The notes under the pieces were generated by a model. The model ran no database searches. It saw nothing but the letters and a program-made list of their open reading frames with translations, and was not told the origin of the DNA. This document shows, piece after piece, positions 1 to 8,027 of a DNA stretch of 64,000 bases. Source of the DNA: Motiliproteus sp036960175 (GTDB taxonomy: Bacteria > Pseudomonadota > Gammaproteobacteria > Pseudomonadales > Balneatricaceae). The stretch covers positions 1 to 64,000 of the forward strand of contig JBALWH010000015.1 in the NCBI GenBank assembly GCA_036960175.1. The letters are read 5' to 3'. The stretch's first letter is position 1, and each line of letters opens with the position of its first letter. Made by a program: the position numbers and the translations under genes.

Positions 1-259
1 CTCCATCTTTCAATAAAGGATAGTGTGTTGCGTTGACCAGTTGAGACCACAAGATTTAGCGGCCTAAAAGACACCCTCACAACTAGCTCAGACATAGCCT
101 TTTTTATGTGGCTCGTGTTTTCTGTTTGGACAATCCCGACTAGGCCATAACAGCGTCCAATAGTGACCAAGCCATCTCTAAAATATCGTTTACTCACGAA
201 GCTCCATTCCACACACCTTTTAGGCTATACTCCCGCCGTCAAATCAAGCGGGGGTTAGC

Positions 260-682
260 ATGAAACTTTGTAGTGTCGAATTAAAAAGCAACGAGGCAAT
301 CATCTGCCTGTTAACCCTCTCTGATGGGCTGTTTTCACTGCCCGATTGCCGGGCGCGCCGCCTCACGTTGATGGACGTTAACAGCACCGAGCATTTGAAA
401 AAATTCCAATTCGATTTCGCTAAGTTGATGACCGATTACAACGTCGACAAGGTGGTCATCCGTCAACGCCCAACCAAGGGTAAGTTCGCCGGCGGCGCTG
501 TCGGTTTTAAACTGGAAGCCACGATCCAGCTAATCGACGGACTCGATGTCGAGACTATCTCTGCCTCCGAGATCAAGGAATCACTGAAGGAAACTCCTCT
601 ACAGATACGCTTCAGCGACACCGGTTTAAAAGCCTTCCAGGAACCCGCCTTCACTACTGCTGTGGCCTACCTCAACCGCTAG
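260..682 (+). CDS. DUF3010 family protein
   Basis: A 140-residue soluble protein with no signal peptide or membrane segment. Its overall pattern (MKLCSVELKSNEAIICLL at the start, KVVIRQRPTKGKFAGGAVGFK in the middle) matches the DUF3010 family of small gammaproteobacterial proteins, whose function is not established. The start codon at 260 follows a G-rich stretch, and a -10-like TATACT lies near 228-233, so it probably has its own promoter. It stands alone: the next gene, arfA, starts about 175 bp downstream. The family call rests on recognition of sequence pattern; no catalytic residues can be named. Confidence 0.75.
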   Translation: MKLCSVELKSNEAIICLLTLSDGLFSLPDCRARRLTLMDVNSTEHLKKFQFDFAKLMTDYNVDKVVIRQRPTKGKFAGGAVGFKLEATIQLIDGLDVETISASEIKESLKETPLQIRFSDTGLKAFQEPAFTTAVAYLNR

Positions 683-857
683 CAACTATTGATTCAACAC
701 CGGTATTGATTCCTTTGCCATCACAGCCGTGGTGGCAAAGAGCAGGATAATGCTCCCATCTCAGCATATTGTGCTCAACTCTCGCCGAATAACAAAGAAG
801 CGGCTGGCGCAATGCTCAGGCTTGGCTATAATGGCGCCTCATTCAGGAGGTTATTTT

Positions 858-1073
858 ATGAGCAAGTCAAAGAACATCCAGAAGCCGCCGAGCACGACGG
901 TCACTGGCGTCCCAACCGAAACCGGCCGCGGTATCATCCGAGATAACTTTCTCGCTGCGATTGTTACGTCAAGGGTCTACCGGTGTCAGGTTATTAGCGC
1001 CAAAAAAGGTAAGGGTTCCTATCAGCGTAAGGATAAGAACAAAGGACGAGAGTCCTATTTAATGGCGGCTTAA
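858..1073 (+). CDS. arfA: Alternative ribosome-rescue factor ArfA
   Basis: Encodes 71 residues. ArfA recruits release factor 2 to ribosomes stalled on mRNAs without a stop codon and backs up tmRNA. The core GRGIIRDNFLAAIVTS followed by FRxR-like YRCQV and the basic KKGKGSYQRKDKNKGR matches the family signature (KGxIxDN...KKGKGSYxRK). The start at 858 is chosen because CAGGAGG lies at 844-850; an in-frame ATG at 729 has no such signal and would add 43 residues foreign to the family. In the family arfA mRNA is itself made as a non-stop message, and here a strong hairpin covers the stop codon (separate entry). About the usual length for a gene that includes the normally degraded tail. Confidence 0.9.
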   Translation: MSKSKNIQKPPSTTVTGVPTETGRGIIRDNFLAAIVTSRVYRCQVISAKKGKGSYQRKDKNKGRESYLMAA

Positions 1074-1101
1074 CAGCCCCTATCAAATAGGATTTTTGTT
1101 T
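1053..1101 (+). terminator. Hairpin over the arfA stop codon with T-tract
   Basis: TCCTATTT (1053-1060) pairs perfectly with AAATAGGA (1085-1092). Inside it GGCT (1067-1070) pairs with AGCC (1075-1078), leaving a TAAC apex that contains the arfA stop codon TAA (1071-1073). TTTTTGTTT follows directly. It reads as an intrinsic terminator whose 5' arm is coding. Cleavage in the stem, or trimming back to it, would remove the stop codon and give a non-stop mRNA, the known basis of ArfA control by tmRNA. Confidence 0.75.
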
Positions 1102-1260
1102 AAGTGATGGGCCGCCTAAAGGAATTGGTCCACTGCAAGAAACTGCAACATCGACCCTGGGCGGACTAGATCTTAGCCCAGGACTCTTAGAGAAAGGGTT
1201 TTTCCCCTCCGGTACGTTTTGCCCTGTTATAGCTGTAGCTCGATCTACAGAGGATTTATC

Positions 1261-2529
1261 ATGAATTTTTCATCTTTAGACCTAGCTCCAGACTTACAAA
1301 AAGCTATCGACGCCTGCGGTTACAAGCAGATGACGCCCATCCAGGAAAAAGCGATTGTCTCTGCGCGGCGTGGCCACGACCTACTCGCTAACGCCCAAAC
1401 AGGTACCGGCAAGACCGCCGCCTTCGCGTTGCCTATTCTGCAGCAGATGACTGATCATCCTAAGCCTACTCTGTCAGGAGCCCCACGGGCATTGATTCTG
1501 ACCCCGACCCGGGAGCTTGCCGAGCAGCTAGCTGAAACCATTTCTCGTTACGCGCAGTTCTTGCCGGTGACCGTCACCGCGCTATACGGCGGCGTTAAGA
1601 TGACCGGCCAGCAGGCCAAGCTAAAAGCCGGTGTCGATATCCTCGTTTCCACACCCGGCCGCCTACTGGAGCACTTGGAACAGTGCAATCTCAACCTGGC
1701 AAGTGCCGAGTTTGTGGTGCTGGACGAAGCCGACCGTATGCTGGATATGGGCTTTATTACCGACGTGACGGAGTTGCTGAAAAAAACCGCTAAAAAACGT
1801 CAGACCTTGCTGTTCTCTGCCACCGCATCAACAGCCGTCAACTCGCTCGCGAAAGATTTGCTGAAAAACCACGAAGTTATTCGTGTCGCCAAGCAGAACG
1901 CCACTGCCGATACCGTCGAGCATGTGGTCTATCCGGTGGAAGAGCGTCGCAAGATTGAGTTATTTCTCGATTTGATTGAACAGCACAACTGGTTTCAGGT
2001 ACTGGTATTTACCAGCACTAAGGCCCAGGCCGATGCGTTAATGCGTAACCTGAAAATGGTTCGGATTAGCGCCGCGCTTTGTCACGGTGATAAAAGCCAG
2101 GGTTCCCGTCGCCGCGCCTTAGCGGATTTTAAAGCCGGTGATGTTCAGGTACTGGTTGCCACCGAAGTGGCGGCTCGCGGGCTGGACATTCAGGGGCTTG
2201 AACATGTGGTTAACTTCAACCTGCCCTACCTGGTTGAAGACTATGTACACCGCATTGGCCGCACCGGTCGCGCCGGAGCCAAAGGCCAGGCCATCTCCTT
2301 TGTGAGCCGTGAAGAAGAACGTTCTCTGGATAATATCGAGCGTTTGATAGGCGCTAAGATTAAGCGAATATTTATGCGTGGTTATGAAGTGGGTAGTCGT
2401 ACCAAACTGAAGAGTAACCTGGCACAGCAGCCGCGCCCCGCGAGGACTAACAAAGCCACCGAAACCAAAATTATTCGCGACAAAAAAGGCAGCGGTACAG
2501 CCAAAGCCGCGACCAAGAAAAAGCGCTAA
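1261..2529 (+). CDS. DEAD-box ATP-dependent RNA helicase (RhlE-like)
   Basis: A 422-residue cytoplasmic RNA helicase that unwinds or remodels RNA using ATP, of the kind used in ribosome assembly or mRNA turnover. Motifs appear in order: Q motif GYKQMTPIQ (20-28), Walker A AQTGTGKT (45-52), PTRELAEQ, TPGRLLEHL, VLDEADRMLDMGF, SAT, then in the second RecA domain ARGLDIQ and HRIGRTGR. The short C-terminal tail is basic and ends KKKR. The start at 1261 has AGAGGA just upstream; an in-frame ATG at 1219 adds 14 residues that do not look like the family. A decayed copy of its last ~20 codons lies at 16687-16747. A second helicase, at 25374-26615, is the better RhlE match. Confidence 0.93.
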   Translation: MNFSSLDLAPDLQKAIDACGYKQMTPIQEKAIVSARRGHDLLANAQTGTGKTAAFALPILQQMTDHPKPTLSGAPRALILTPTRELAEQLAETISRYAQFLPVTVTALYGGVKMTGQQAKLKAGVDILVSTPGRLLEHLEQCNLNLASAEFVVLDEADRMLDMGFITDVTELLKKTAKKRQTLLFSATASTAVNSLAKDLLKNHEVIRVAKQNATADTVEHVVYPVEERRKIELFLDLIEQHNWFQVLVFTSTKAQADALMRNLKMVRISAALCHGDKSQGSRRRALADFKAGDVQVLVATEVAARGLDIQGLEHVVNFNLPYLVEDYVHRIGRTGRAGAKGQAISFVSREEERSLDNIERLIGAKIKRIFMRGYEVGSRTKLKSNLAQQPRPARTNKATETKIIRDKKGSGTAKAATKKKR

Positions 2530-2922
2530 GGCTTTTCGACAACGACAGAAACAACACCTAGCCCGGGAATTTCAGCAATGCTTGCGGCCATTAGTCCGTA
2601 AGCATCCAAGGGGCTGCCGGGCGAAGGTTAAGGTTAAACGCTCCAGAGAGTAATGCACGACCATACGCAGAGCCATTGCAACTTGCATAGTTGCTATATC
2701 CCCCGCCTTATAGTGCAAAATCCCAACCCCGTTAAACTGAGACAGTTCACTCAAGAACATGATGTCTATACTTGAGGATGAACGCAGCCAAGAGCCTCCG
2801 GCTCCAGTCATAGATAACGAGATATAAAAAACCTTATTCAAGTGGCTGCATCTAATATTGATTCGGTTCTGCGCAGTTTTGTTTCACGGGCATATGATTG
2901 AGTCATAACGGAGGGCTCAACT
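2530..2922. other. Intergenic region with one stem-loop
   Basis: About 390 bp between the helicase and the CDF transporter gene. It holds an imperfect stem-loop, ATGCTTGCGG (2578-2587) against CCGTAAGCAT (2596-2605), nine of ten pairs plus one G-T wobble, with an 8-nt loop and no T-tract; it may end the helicase transcript. A minus-strand open frame at 2572-2841 has no family resemblance and no clear ribosome site. CGGAGGG just before 2923 serves the next gene. Confidence 0.45.
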
Positions 2923-4071
2923 ATGGCAGAGAGTTCGGTTCGAGTGGTAAAAGTGGCACTCATTTCCAATTGCTCCGTAACCTTGTTCAAGCTAATTACG
3001 GGGGTATTGACGGGGTCGGCAGCGCTGATCGGCGAGGCCCTTCATAGCTTTATGGATGCCACTAACCAGGCCGTGCTGTACCGTAACGCTCATAGCCGTG
3101 GGCAGGCATCCGAACATATCTACTCCTATGGCCATGGTCAGACCCGTTATCTTGTAAACCTTTGGGCCTCGGTCGGGTTATTCTCCATCGGAGCCGGAAT
3201 GGGATTTGCGTGGGGTATCTACCGTCTAATTGCTGCTTATCTGGGTGAGGGCCTCGCGGCGCAGCCACAAGTTGCACCCACGGTCACGGACTGGATGAGC
3301 CTGCTGGCGGTGCTGGGAGCTTTGATGATCCAGGGCTATAGTTTCACTCTTGCTGCACGTCTATATATAAACAGGATGTTGCAGGATCAAGTCCGTAATC
3401 CACTCACCTACCTGCGCGACTGTAAGGACGTCTCACTCGCCATAATCGTTGCCGAAAGTATTGCAGGGCTAGGAGGACTGCTGCTCGCGGGCCTAGGCAT
3501 ATTGATCACATTAGTGGCGCATAACCCATTCTGGGACGCGCTTGCAGCGCTGCTAATCGCAGTCCTCATCGGGGGAGTAGCATTCCAGCTGGGCTATATC
3601 TATATGCGTTACCTCACCGATGTGCGAAATCTCGATGCAGAAAGGGCATTAAAACAAATACTGGCTAAGCGTCAGGCTGTGCACAGCAGCGAACAGATCC
3701 ATTCGGTAATACTAGACGATAACAGCACCATCCTATTTGCCGAAATCGAACTGGATCAGGAAGCCATGGTGACGGGAATGCTGAAGAGCATCTCAACCCA
3801 AAAGAAAGAACTGTTACGCAAGCTACCCGCCGACAAGCAAGCAGATATTAAGGCCATTGCTTTCGTAACCGCCCGCGCTATGGTCGAGGCACCGCTCAAG
3901 CGCGCCGGACTGATCGTCGCCAATCTGGAGCAGAGCCTGCGGGAGAAAGTACCGCAAGTCACTGCAGTATCGATCCGAATCAAAGGAATCAGCCCTTTCA
4001 AACTACCAGAACCCAAACAGCGTAAGCCCCTTCCCACCCAAGAGGCAGAGTATATGGGGCCGGAAAAATAG
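2923..4071 (+). CDS. Cation diffusion facilitator (CDF) family metal transporter
   Basis: A 382-residue inner-membrane protein that should export divalent metal ions (Zn, Fe, Mn or Co) by proton exchange. About six membrane helices fill the first ~230 residues. TM2 carries the metal site HSFMDATNQ (H41, D45), and the TM2-TM3 loop carries YGHGQTRY, close to the CDF FGHxK signature. The TM5 motif NPFWDALAAL retains the second-site Asp. The rest is a cytoplasmic C-terminal domain, longer than in FieF. GGAGGG at 2910-2915 supports the start. It is monocistronic and the metal cannot be told from sequence. The TM5 His is shifted from the usual HxxxD spacing, suggesting a non-Zn subfamily. Confidence 0.85.
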   Translation: MAESSVRVVKVALISNCSVTLFKLITGVLTGSAALIGEALHSFMDATNQAVLYRNAHSRGQASEHIYSYGHGQTRYLVNLWASVGLFSIGAGMGFAWGIYRLIAAYLGEGLAAQPQVAPTVTDWMSLLAVLGALMIQGYSFTLAARLYINRMLQDQVRNPLTYLRDCKDVSLAIIVAESIAGLGGLLLAGLGILITLVAHNPFWDALAALLIAVLIGGVAFQLGYIYMRYLTDVRNLDAERALKQILAKRQAVHSSEQIHSVILDDNSTILFAEIELDQEAMVTGMLKSISTQKKELLRKLPADKQADIKAIAFVTARAMVEAPLKRAGLIVANLEQSLREKVPQVTAVSIRIKGISPFKLPEPKQRKPLPTQEAEYMGPEK

Positions 4072-4379
4072 CTCCGTAAGTTGATCAATCGTTGCCAAGG
4101 GATCCATAGTTCCAACGTTGTAGCGCGAGCAGGAAGGGCTGCATCTAAAGAATCAATACACTCCTACCCTTTAGCTCATCATCAACAATCATATCTGGCC
4201 GTCTAGCCGAAGGACTCGGCGATACAGGGTCGACTAATAGTTAGTTTTTGTCCTTTGCAGTAACTAGGTACCCGGGGATTCATCCAAAAGTGTCGCAATT
4301 ATTATATGAATCCCAGAATGGCTATTAATTAAAACAAAGGGGACAAATTGATTTTTCATTATCGCGGGTAACACTGCCT
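4072..4379. other. Intergenic region between convergent genes
   Basis: About 308 bp between the 3' ends of the CDF transporter gene and the napF-like gene. The only structure seen is a very short hairpin, ACTAA (4233-4237) with TTAGT (4241-4245), followed by five T residues. It is too weak to call a terminator with confidence. No gene, RNA or repeat was recognised. Confidence 0.4.
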
Positions 4380-4976
4380 TTAAAGATCATCCTGACGCAG
4401 GGATCGAATCGTGACCGCTTTGGACGCCAGGATGCAGGCCTCCCGACACAGTGCGCAGCCAAGACAGACGCTCTCGTCTATCCGCGGCTTTTCACCGTCC
4501 CAGGTGAGGGCATTGGGAACCGGACAGGATCCTTGGCAGGCGCCACACTCGGGGCCGGAGTAGGGAAGACAGCGACCGGGATCGATTGAGGCTTTTGCTA
4601 AGGGGGAAACGGCTGCTGGGATCGGTTCTTCCTCCTCCCCACTGGCCTCTAACGGTCGGAGCAAGGCACCCGGTTCACAGGCAGTAACACAGGGCCAATC
4701 CTGGCAGAGATGACAGCCTTTGTTCAGCAGGTCCAGCGCTGGGGTTGCGGCTTCTTGAACGCCTAATTTCACCGACAACGGAAAGATAACCTGATGAGGA
4801 CATGCCTCGATACAGGCATTACAACGTGTGCAGGCGAGTAAAAAATCCAGTTCGTCGATAGCAAAAGGGGGGCGGATAAAACGCTGCGCTTTCTTTTTGG
4901 CGCGACGCTCTGCCTCGTTTAGCGTGGCTTTTGCAACGTTATTCAGGCCCAGCTTAAAAAATTCGCGGCGATCCAT
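4380..4976 (-). CDS. napF: NapF-like polyferredoxin
   Basis: A 198-residue cytoplasmic iron-sulfur protein. NapF proteins act with NapA on the cytoplasmic side, probably in electron supply or cofactor insertion. Cysteine sets in order: CTRCNACIEACP, CHLCQDWPCVTACEP, CGACQGSCP with an upstream Cys, and CLGCALCREAC, so up to four [4Fe-4S] clusters. It begins MDRREFFKLG, an RR-like start also seen in E. coli NapF, but no hydrophobic stretch follows, so it should stay in the cytoplasm. RFIRPP matches the NapF IRPP segment. The ATG at 4976 is preferred because GGAGG lies 5 nt upstream; a GTG at 4988 is inside that site. It is last in the nap-like operon, 55 bp after the preceding gene. Confidence 0.8.
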   Translation of the reverse strand: MDRREFFKLGLNNVAKATLNEAERRAKKKAQRFIRPPFAIDELDFLLACTRCNACIEACPHQVIFPLSVKLGVQEAATPALDLLNKGCHLCQDWPCVTACEPGALLRPLEASGEEEEPIPAAVSPLAKASIDPGRCLPYSGPECGACQGSCPVPNALTWDGEKPRIDESVCLGCALCREACILASKAVTIRSLRQDDL

Positions 4977-5031
4977 GACACCCTCCACGTCGCTACTGGC
5001 TAATGATGCTCTTATCCTGCCTGGAATGAAT

Positions 5032-5631
5032 TCAGGAGGTATTTCGACTTGAGGTGAAGATCTTATCCCTGATCAGTCGTTTCCGACGCCACAAGCTCAG
5101 GCCAACCAAACCGCTCGCCACTAGGGCGACGATAACCCCGAGGGGACCTATGGCAGGGGGATCGCCGATTCGAAGGGGGAAATCCATCGCATAATCGTGA
5201 CCTTGGGCGACAAATGTTGCGCTGATCGTATAATCCCCATTTTCATCAAACACAAAGCTCTGCCGGTACACACCATCATCGATAACTTGCGTCCCCAATG
5301 GCACTTTATCTGTATTAAACCAGCTATCGTTTTGGGCAATAAAGGTGATCTCACCATCAAAGAGTTCGCCGCTTTCGATATGGCTAGCGTAGAGATTCAC
5401 ACGCCCGGGTTCGTGCGGCTGGGGAAAGGCAGGGAAGACCATATAAGTGACCAAATAATCGCCGACCTTGGTTTCCACAACGGCACTAGGGGGGGTATTG
5501 GATTCCTCATCCAGGCTATAAGCCGGCCGCCCCAACACATGATGGGCGAAGGCTGGCGGGGGCCCAAACAGCAGACTCAATACAAATATCTGCGCCAGCA
5601 GTCTGGAATAACAGATCCGTTCGTTGTTCAT
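5032..5631 (-). CDS. Membrane-anchored periplasmic protein with N-terminal His-His after cleavage
   Basis: A 199-residue protein I cannot assign to a named family. A signal peptide (about 1-29) ends in AFA, so the mature protein would begin HHVLGRPAY. The exported part (about 30-160) looks all-beta, with motifs such as YMVFPAFPQPHEPGRVNLY and YRQSFVFDENGDYTISATF, in the manner of FixH/YtkA-like or cupredoxin-like domains. One membrane helix (about 164-182) and the basic WRRKRLIRDK anchor it with a cytoplasmic tail. The gene starts 2 bp after the second NapG-like gene ends, so the two are surely co-transcribed. An N-terminal His plus a second His suggests a copper site, which is inference. A role in maturing or wiring the reductase is plausible from context only. 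Confidence 0.7.
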   Translation of the reverse strand: MNNERICYSRLLAQIFVLSLLFGPPPAFAHHVLGRPAYSLDEESNTPPSAVVETKVGDYLVTYMVFPAFPQPHEPGRVNLYASHIESGELFDGEITFIAQNDSWFNTDKVPLGTQVIDDGVYRQSFVFDENGDYTISATFVAQGHDYAMDFPLRIGDPPAIGPLGVIVALVASGLVGLSLWRRKRLIRDKIFTSSRNTS

Positions 5632-5633
5632 GG

Positions 5634-6263
5634 CTATATCCTATGAGCGGTGATGGTGCTTTGGAATTGTTGCACGATTCTGATCGGCACGCTGGGATGA
5701 GGGCATATCTCCACACAGACTCCACAGCCCACACAACCTTGCTGTATGACTGGCCGGTAAATGTTGGCAAAATCGAAGTCGATGGCTCGTTCTCCCAATG
5801 GACAGATGGCGACACAGGCACCACAAACGCCGCGATCTACCCAGGGGTAACAAGCTCCTTGATCGATCTGGGCAATGCCCATGTTAACCTGATACCGGTC
5901 GGTGGGCGTTAGGGCTTCGGTGGGGCAGACCTCCATGCACTTTCCGCATAGGATACAACCTTTCTCCTCGGCCACGATATAGGGTGTATTGACCTGGCCA
6001 CCGCCCTCCCGCTGGTGGAATTTGATACATCTGGGTGGGCAGACCTCGCCACAAAGTCCGCAACCAATACAGGCTTCTGTGAAGGCCTTCTCACTTTGTA
6101 AAGCCCCGGGTGGCCGCAGTTTCAGTCGCCTCCGACCAGGGAGAATCGGATTCTGGTTTGCAACCACCGGTGCTATCAGGCGGGCAAGCGCATAGGGCAA
6201 CATAGCAACAAGACCATATAACAATGGCGTTAAGATGCCCTTTATAAAAGAGCGCCTAAGCAT
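5634..6263 (-). CDS. Second NapG-like 4x[4Fe-4S] ferredoxin, Tat-type N-terminus
   Basis: A 209-residue iron-sulfur protein. It begins MLRRSFIKGILTPLLYGLVAM, a twin-arginine signal followed by a hydrophobic segment, so it is probably exported and may stay membrane-attached. Four cysteine sets follow: CIGCGLCGEVCPPRC, CILCGKCMEVCP, a CxxxxxxxCGACVAICP set, and CGVCVEICP with a preceding Cys. It is a paralogue of the NapG at 7428-8027: both have RPPGAL, NTPYI and the same cluster order. Its ATG overlaps the end of napH by 8 bp. Having NapG-like subunits on both sides of napH is unusual. It likely hands electrons from NapH toward the periplasmic enzyme. Confidence 0.85.
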   Translation of the reverse strand: MLRRSFIKGILTPLLYGLVAMLPYALARLIAPVVANQNPILPGRRRLKLRPPGALQSEKAFTEACIGCGLCGEVCPPRCIKFHQREGGGQVNTPYIVAEEKGCILCGKCMEVCPTEALTPTDRYQVNMGIAQIDQGACYPWVDRGVCGACVAICPLGERAIDFDFANIYRPVIQQGCVGCGVCVEICPHPSVPIRIVQQFQSTITAHRI

Positions 6264-7305
6264 CGTTCCCCTGCTGTGCCGATTTCTGCTGGTGCCGGTA
6301 TTGTTGGCCTAAATGACCGGCTCCCTGAGCTGAGCTGTCTTGGGTCTGGACGGCAAAGATGAGTGCATCCGTTGGGCAAACGGCGATACAGGCGGTGCAG
6401 TTATTACACTCCTGACCAAAGTCGTCGTGCATTGGATTTAAACCGAATTCACATACGGCGTTGCACTTGGCACAGTCGTTACAGTGCTTGACCTTGCGCT
6501 GAATACGCACCAACCGATAGCGACCGAGCAACGCGTAAAGTGCCCCGCCAGGGCAGAGATAACGACAAAATCCCCGCCGGGACACCAGCAGATCGAACAG
6601 CAGGGTGGCGATAAAAAACACCGTACCCGAACCGAACCCAGCCAGTGCCAGGGCGTAATACAGCTCCCTACCGATAATCGCGGGGGGATAGATGGCCGCG
6701 ACCAGCACCGAACCGGTCAATGCCGAAAGCAACAGTCCGGCGATCAGAACGCCATACTTGAGCCGCCGATCAAAGCGCCGATTACCCGTGCCCCTGTATA
6801 AGTCCTGCTTTTGCAACCAGATCCCCAGGTTGGTGTTGAGCTCATAAAGCAAGGTGGCCGGGCAGATCCAACCACAGAAAAAGCGCCCGAACAGGAGGGT
6901 AAACCCCAGCGGTATCAATGCTGTCAGCACAAAGGGCCAATAGATGTTCAGGCCGGCGACGCTCAGCCCGGCAAAAAACTGCCCAACCACGGCGAGAGGA
7001 TCGCTGAGTTTCAAGCCAAACAGATTGCCGGACCAGGTGGTGCCTTTGATGGCATCGAGGTCCTCTGCGGGGTCATCGCTAAAGAAGGTAAGCGCCTCCA
7101 TCACATCATAAAAGCGCTGTTCTTGGGGCAATAACAGATCATAGGCATGGGCGCCAATATAGTTTTGATAGACGCTGATCAACGGCAGCAGTATCAGCAA
7201 CAAAAAAACCAGGCTGAGACTGATCCAGCGTATCTTGTTGAGGTGACGCCGAAACGGCGGCGCTACTGCTTTACTCCTGGCGGAAGCGATTTTTGTCGTC
7301 GTCAT
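6256..7305 (-). CDS. napH: NapH-like membrane polyferredoxin
   Basis: A 349-residue quinol-oxidising membrane iron-sulfur protein, partner of NapG. About five transmembrane helices are interrupted by CGWICP and CRYLCPGG, the CxxxCP motifs of the NapH/NosR/CcoG group. Two C-terminal [4Fe-4S] sets follow, CNDCAKCNAVCEFG and CNNCTACIAVCP. It is longer than E. coli NapH (about 287), with an extra periplasmic loop after the first helix (about 52-110) and a Gln/Ser-rich tail. It lies about 120 bp after napG1 and overlaps the second NapG-like gene. Confidence 0.88.
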   Translation of the reverse strand: MTTTKIASARSKAVAPPFRRHLNKIRWISLSLVFLLLILLPLISVYQNYIGAHAYDLLLPQEQRFYDVMEALTFFSDDPAEDLDAIKGTTWSGNLFGLKLSDPLAVVGQFFAGLSVAGLNIYWPFVLTALIPLGFTLLFGRFFCGWICPATLLYELNTNLGIWLQKQDLYRGTGNRRFDRRLKYGVLIAGLLLSALTGSVLVAAIYPPAIIGRELYYALALAGFGSGTVFFIATLLFDLLVSRRGFCRYLCPGGALYALLGRYRLVRIQRKVKHCNDCAKCNAVCEFGLNPMHDDFGQECNNCTACIAVCPTDALIFAVQTQDSSAQGAGHLGQQYRHQQKSAQQGNDA

Positions 7306-7427
7306 AAACTCCTGTGAACCCTTTTCTAAACCGTCTTTTAGCCGATAATTTCGACTGCACTATTAACCTGTTATTGGCCTGGCGGCCAGTAGTGACGCGT
7401 CCCTGCGCCACCTATTAACCCGTCGGA

Positions 7428-8027
7428 TTAATAGGACACCGACAAATCATGGGTGGGGATGATGCGTATCGCCTGAGGAATTTGAATACAAGAGCGTTCG
7501 CAGAGACCGCAGCCAACACAGGCATCCAATACATGTGGTTGCTCCAGCATACCCACCCGGATCGCCACATCCGGCAGCGGACAGGCCCGATAACAGACAC
7601 CACAGGTCTTGCCCTGGTAGGAAAGGCAAAGCCGTTTATCCACAAGAGCTTTGCCCATTTTCACCTCTTGGATAATGGGCTCGGCTTCTCGTTTGATCGG
7701 TTTCAGGGCACCGGTGGGGCAGGCATCACCACATTTCATACAGAGGATGCAGGCCTGTTCCCGGGGAATGATATAGGGCGTATTGATGCCATCCAGCCCC
7801 ACCTCGGCACCAAAAAATTTGATGCATTGATTAGGGCAGACTTCGGCACACTGACCGCAACTGATACAGCGGCTGAGAAACTCGCTTTCCGACAGGGCTC
7901 CCGGCGGCCTTAAAAAACGACTGAACGCGCTTTTAAAAGTAAAGGCCGCCTTTGCTAGCGTCACCCCAAACAAGGGGGTGACGCTGAGACCTAACAACAG
8001 TTTTTTAAAGAAACTCCTTCGCTTCAT
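7428..8027 (-). CDS. napG: NapG-like 4x[4Fe-4S] ferredoxin
   Basis: A 199-residue exported iron-sulfur protein that should carry electrons from NapH to the periplasmic reductase. A twin-arginine start MKRRSFFKKLLLG leads into a hydrophobic stretch, then CISCGQCAEVCPNQC, CILCMKCGDACP, CLSYQGKTCGVCYRACP and CVGCGLCERSC. It is somewhat shorter than E. coli NapG (about 231). Its ATG overlaps the napA stop by 4 bp, so translation is coupled. The C-terminal Pro-rich tail of some NapG proteins is missing. Confidence 0.88.
   Translation of the reverse strand: MKRRSFFKKLLLGLSVTPLFGVTLAKAAFTFKSAFSRFLRPPGALSESEFLSRCISCGQCAEVCPNQCIKFFGAEVGLDGINTPYIIPREQACILCMKCGDACPTGALKPIKREAEPIIQEVKMGKALVDKRLCLSYQGKTCGVCYRACPLPDVAIRVGMLEQPHVLDACVGCGLCERSCIQIPQAIRIIPTHDLSVSY

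Noticed and set aside
2572..2841. An 89-codon minus-strand open frame between the helicase and CDF genes
   Set aside because: No family resemblance or good ribosome site, and its 3' part overlaps a hairpin.
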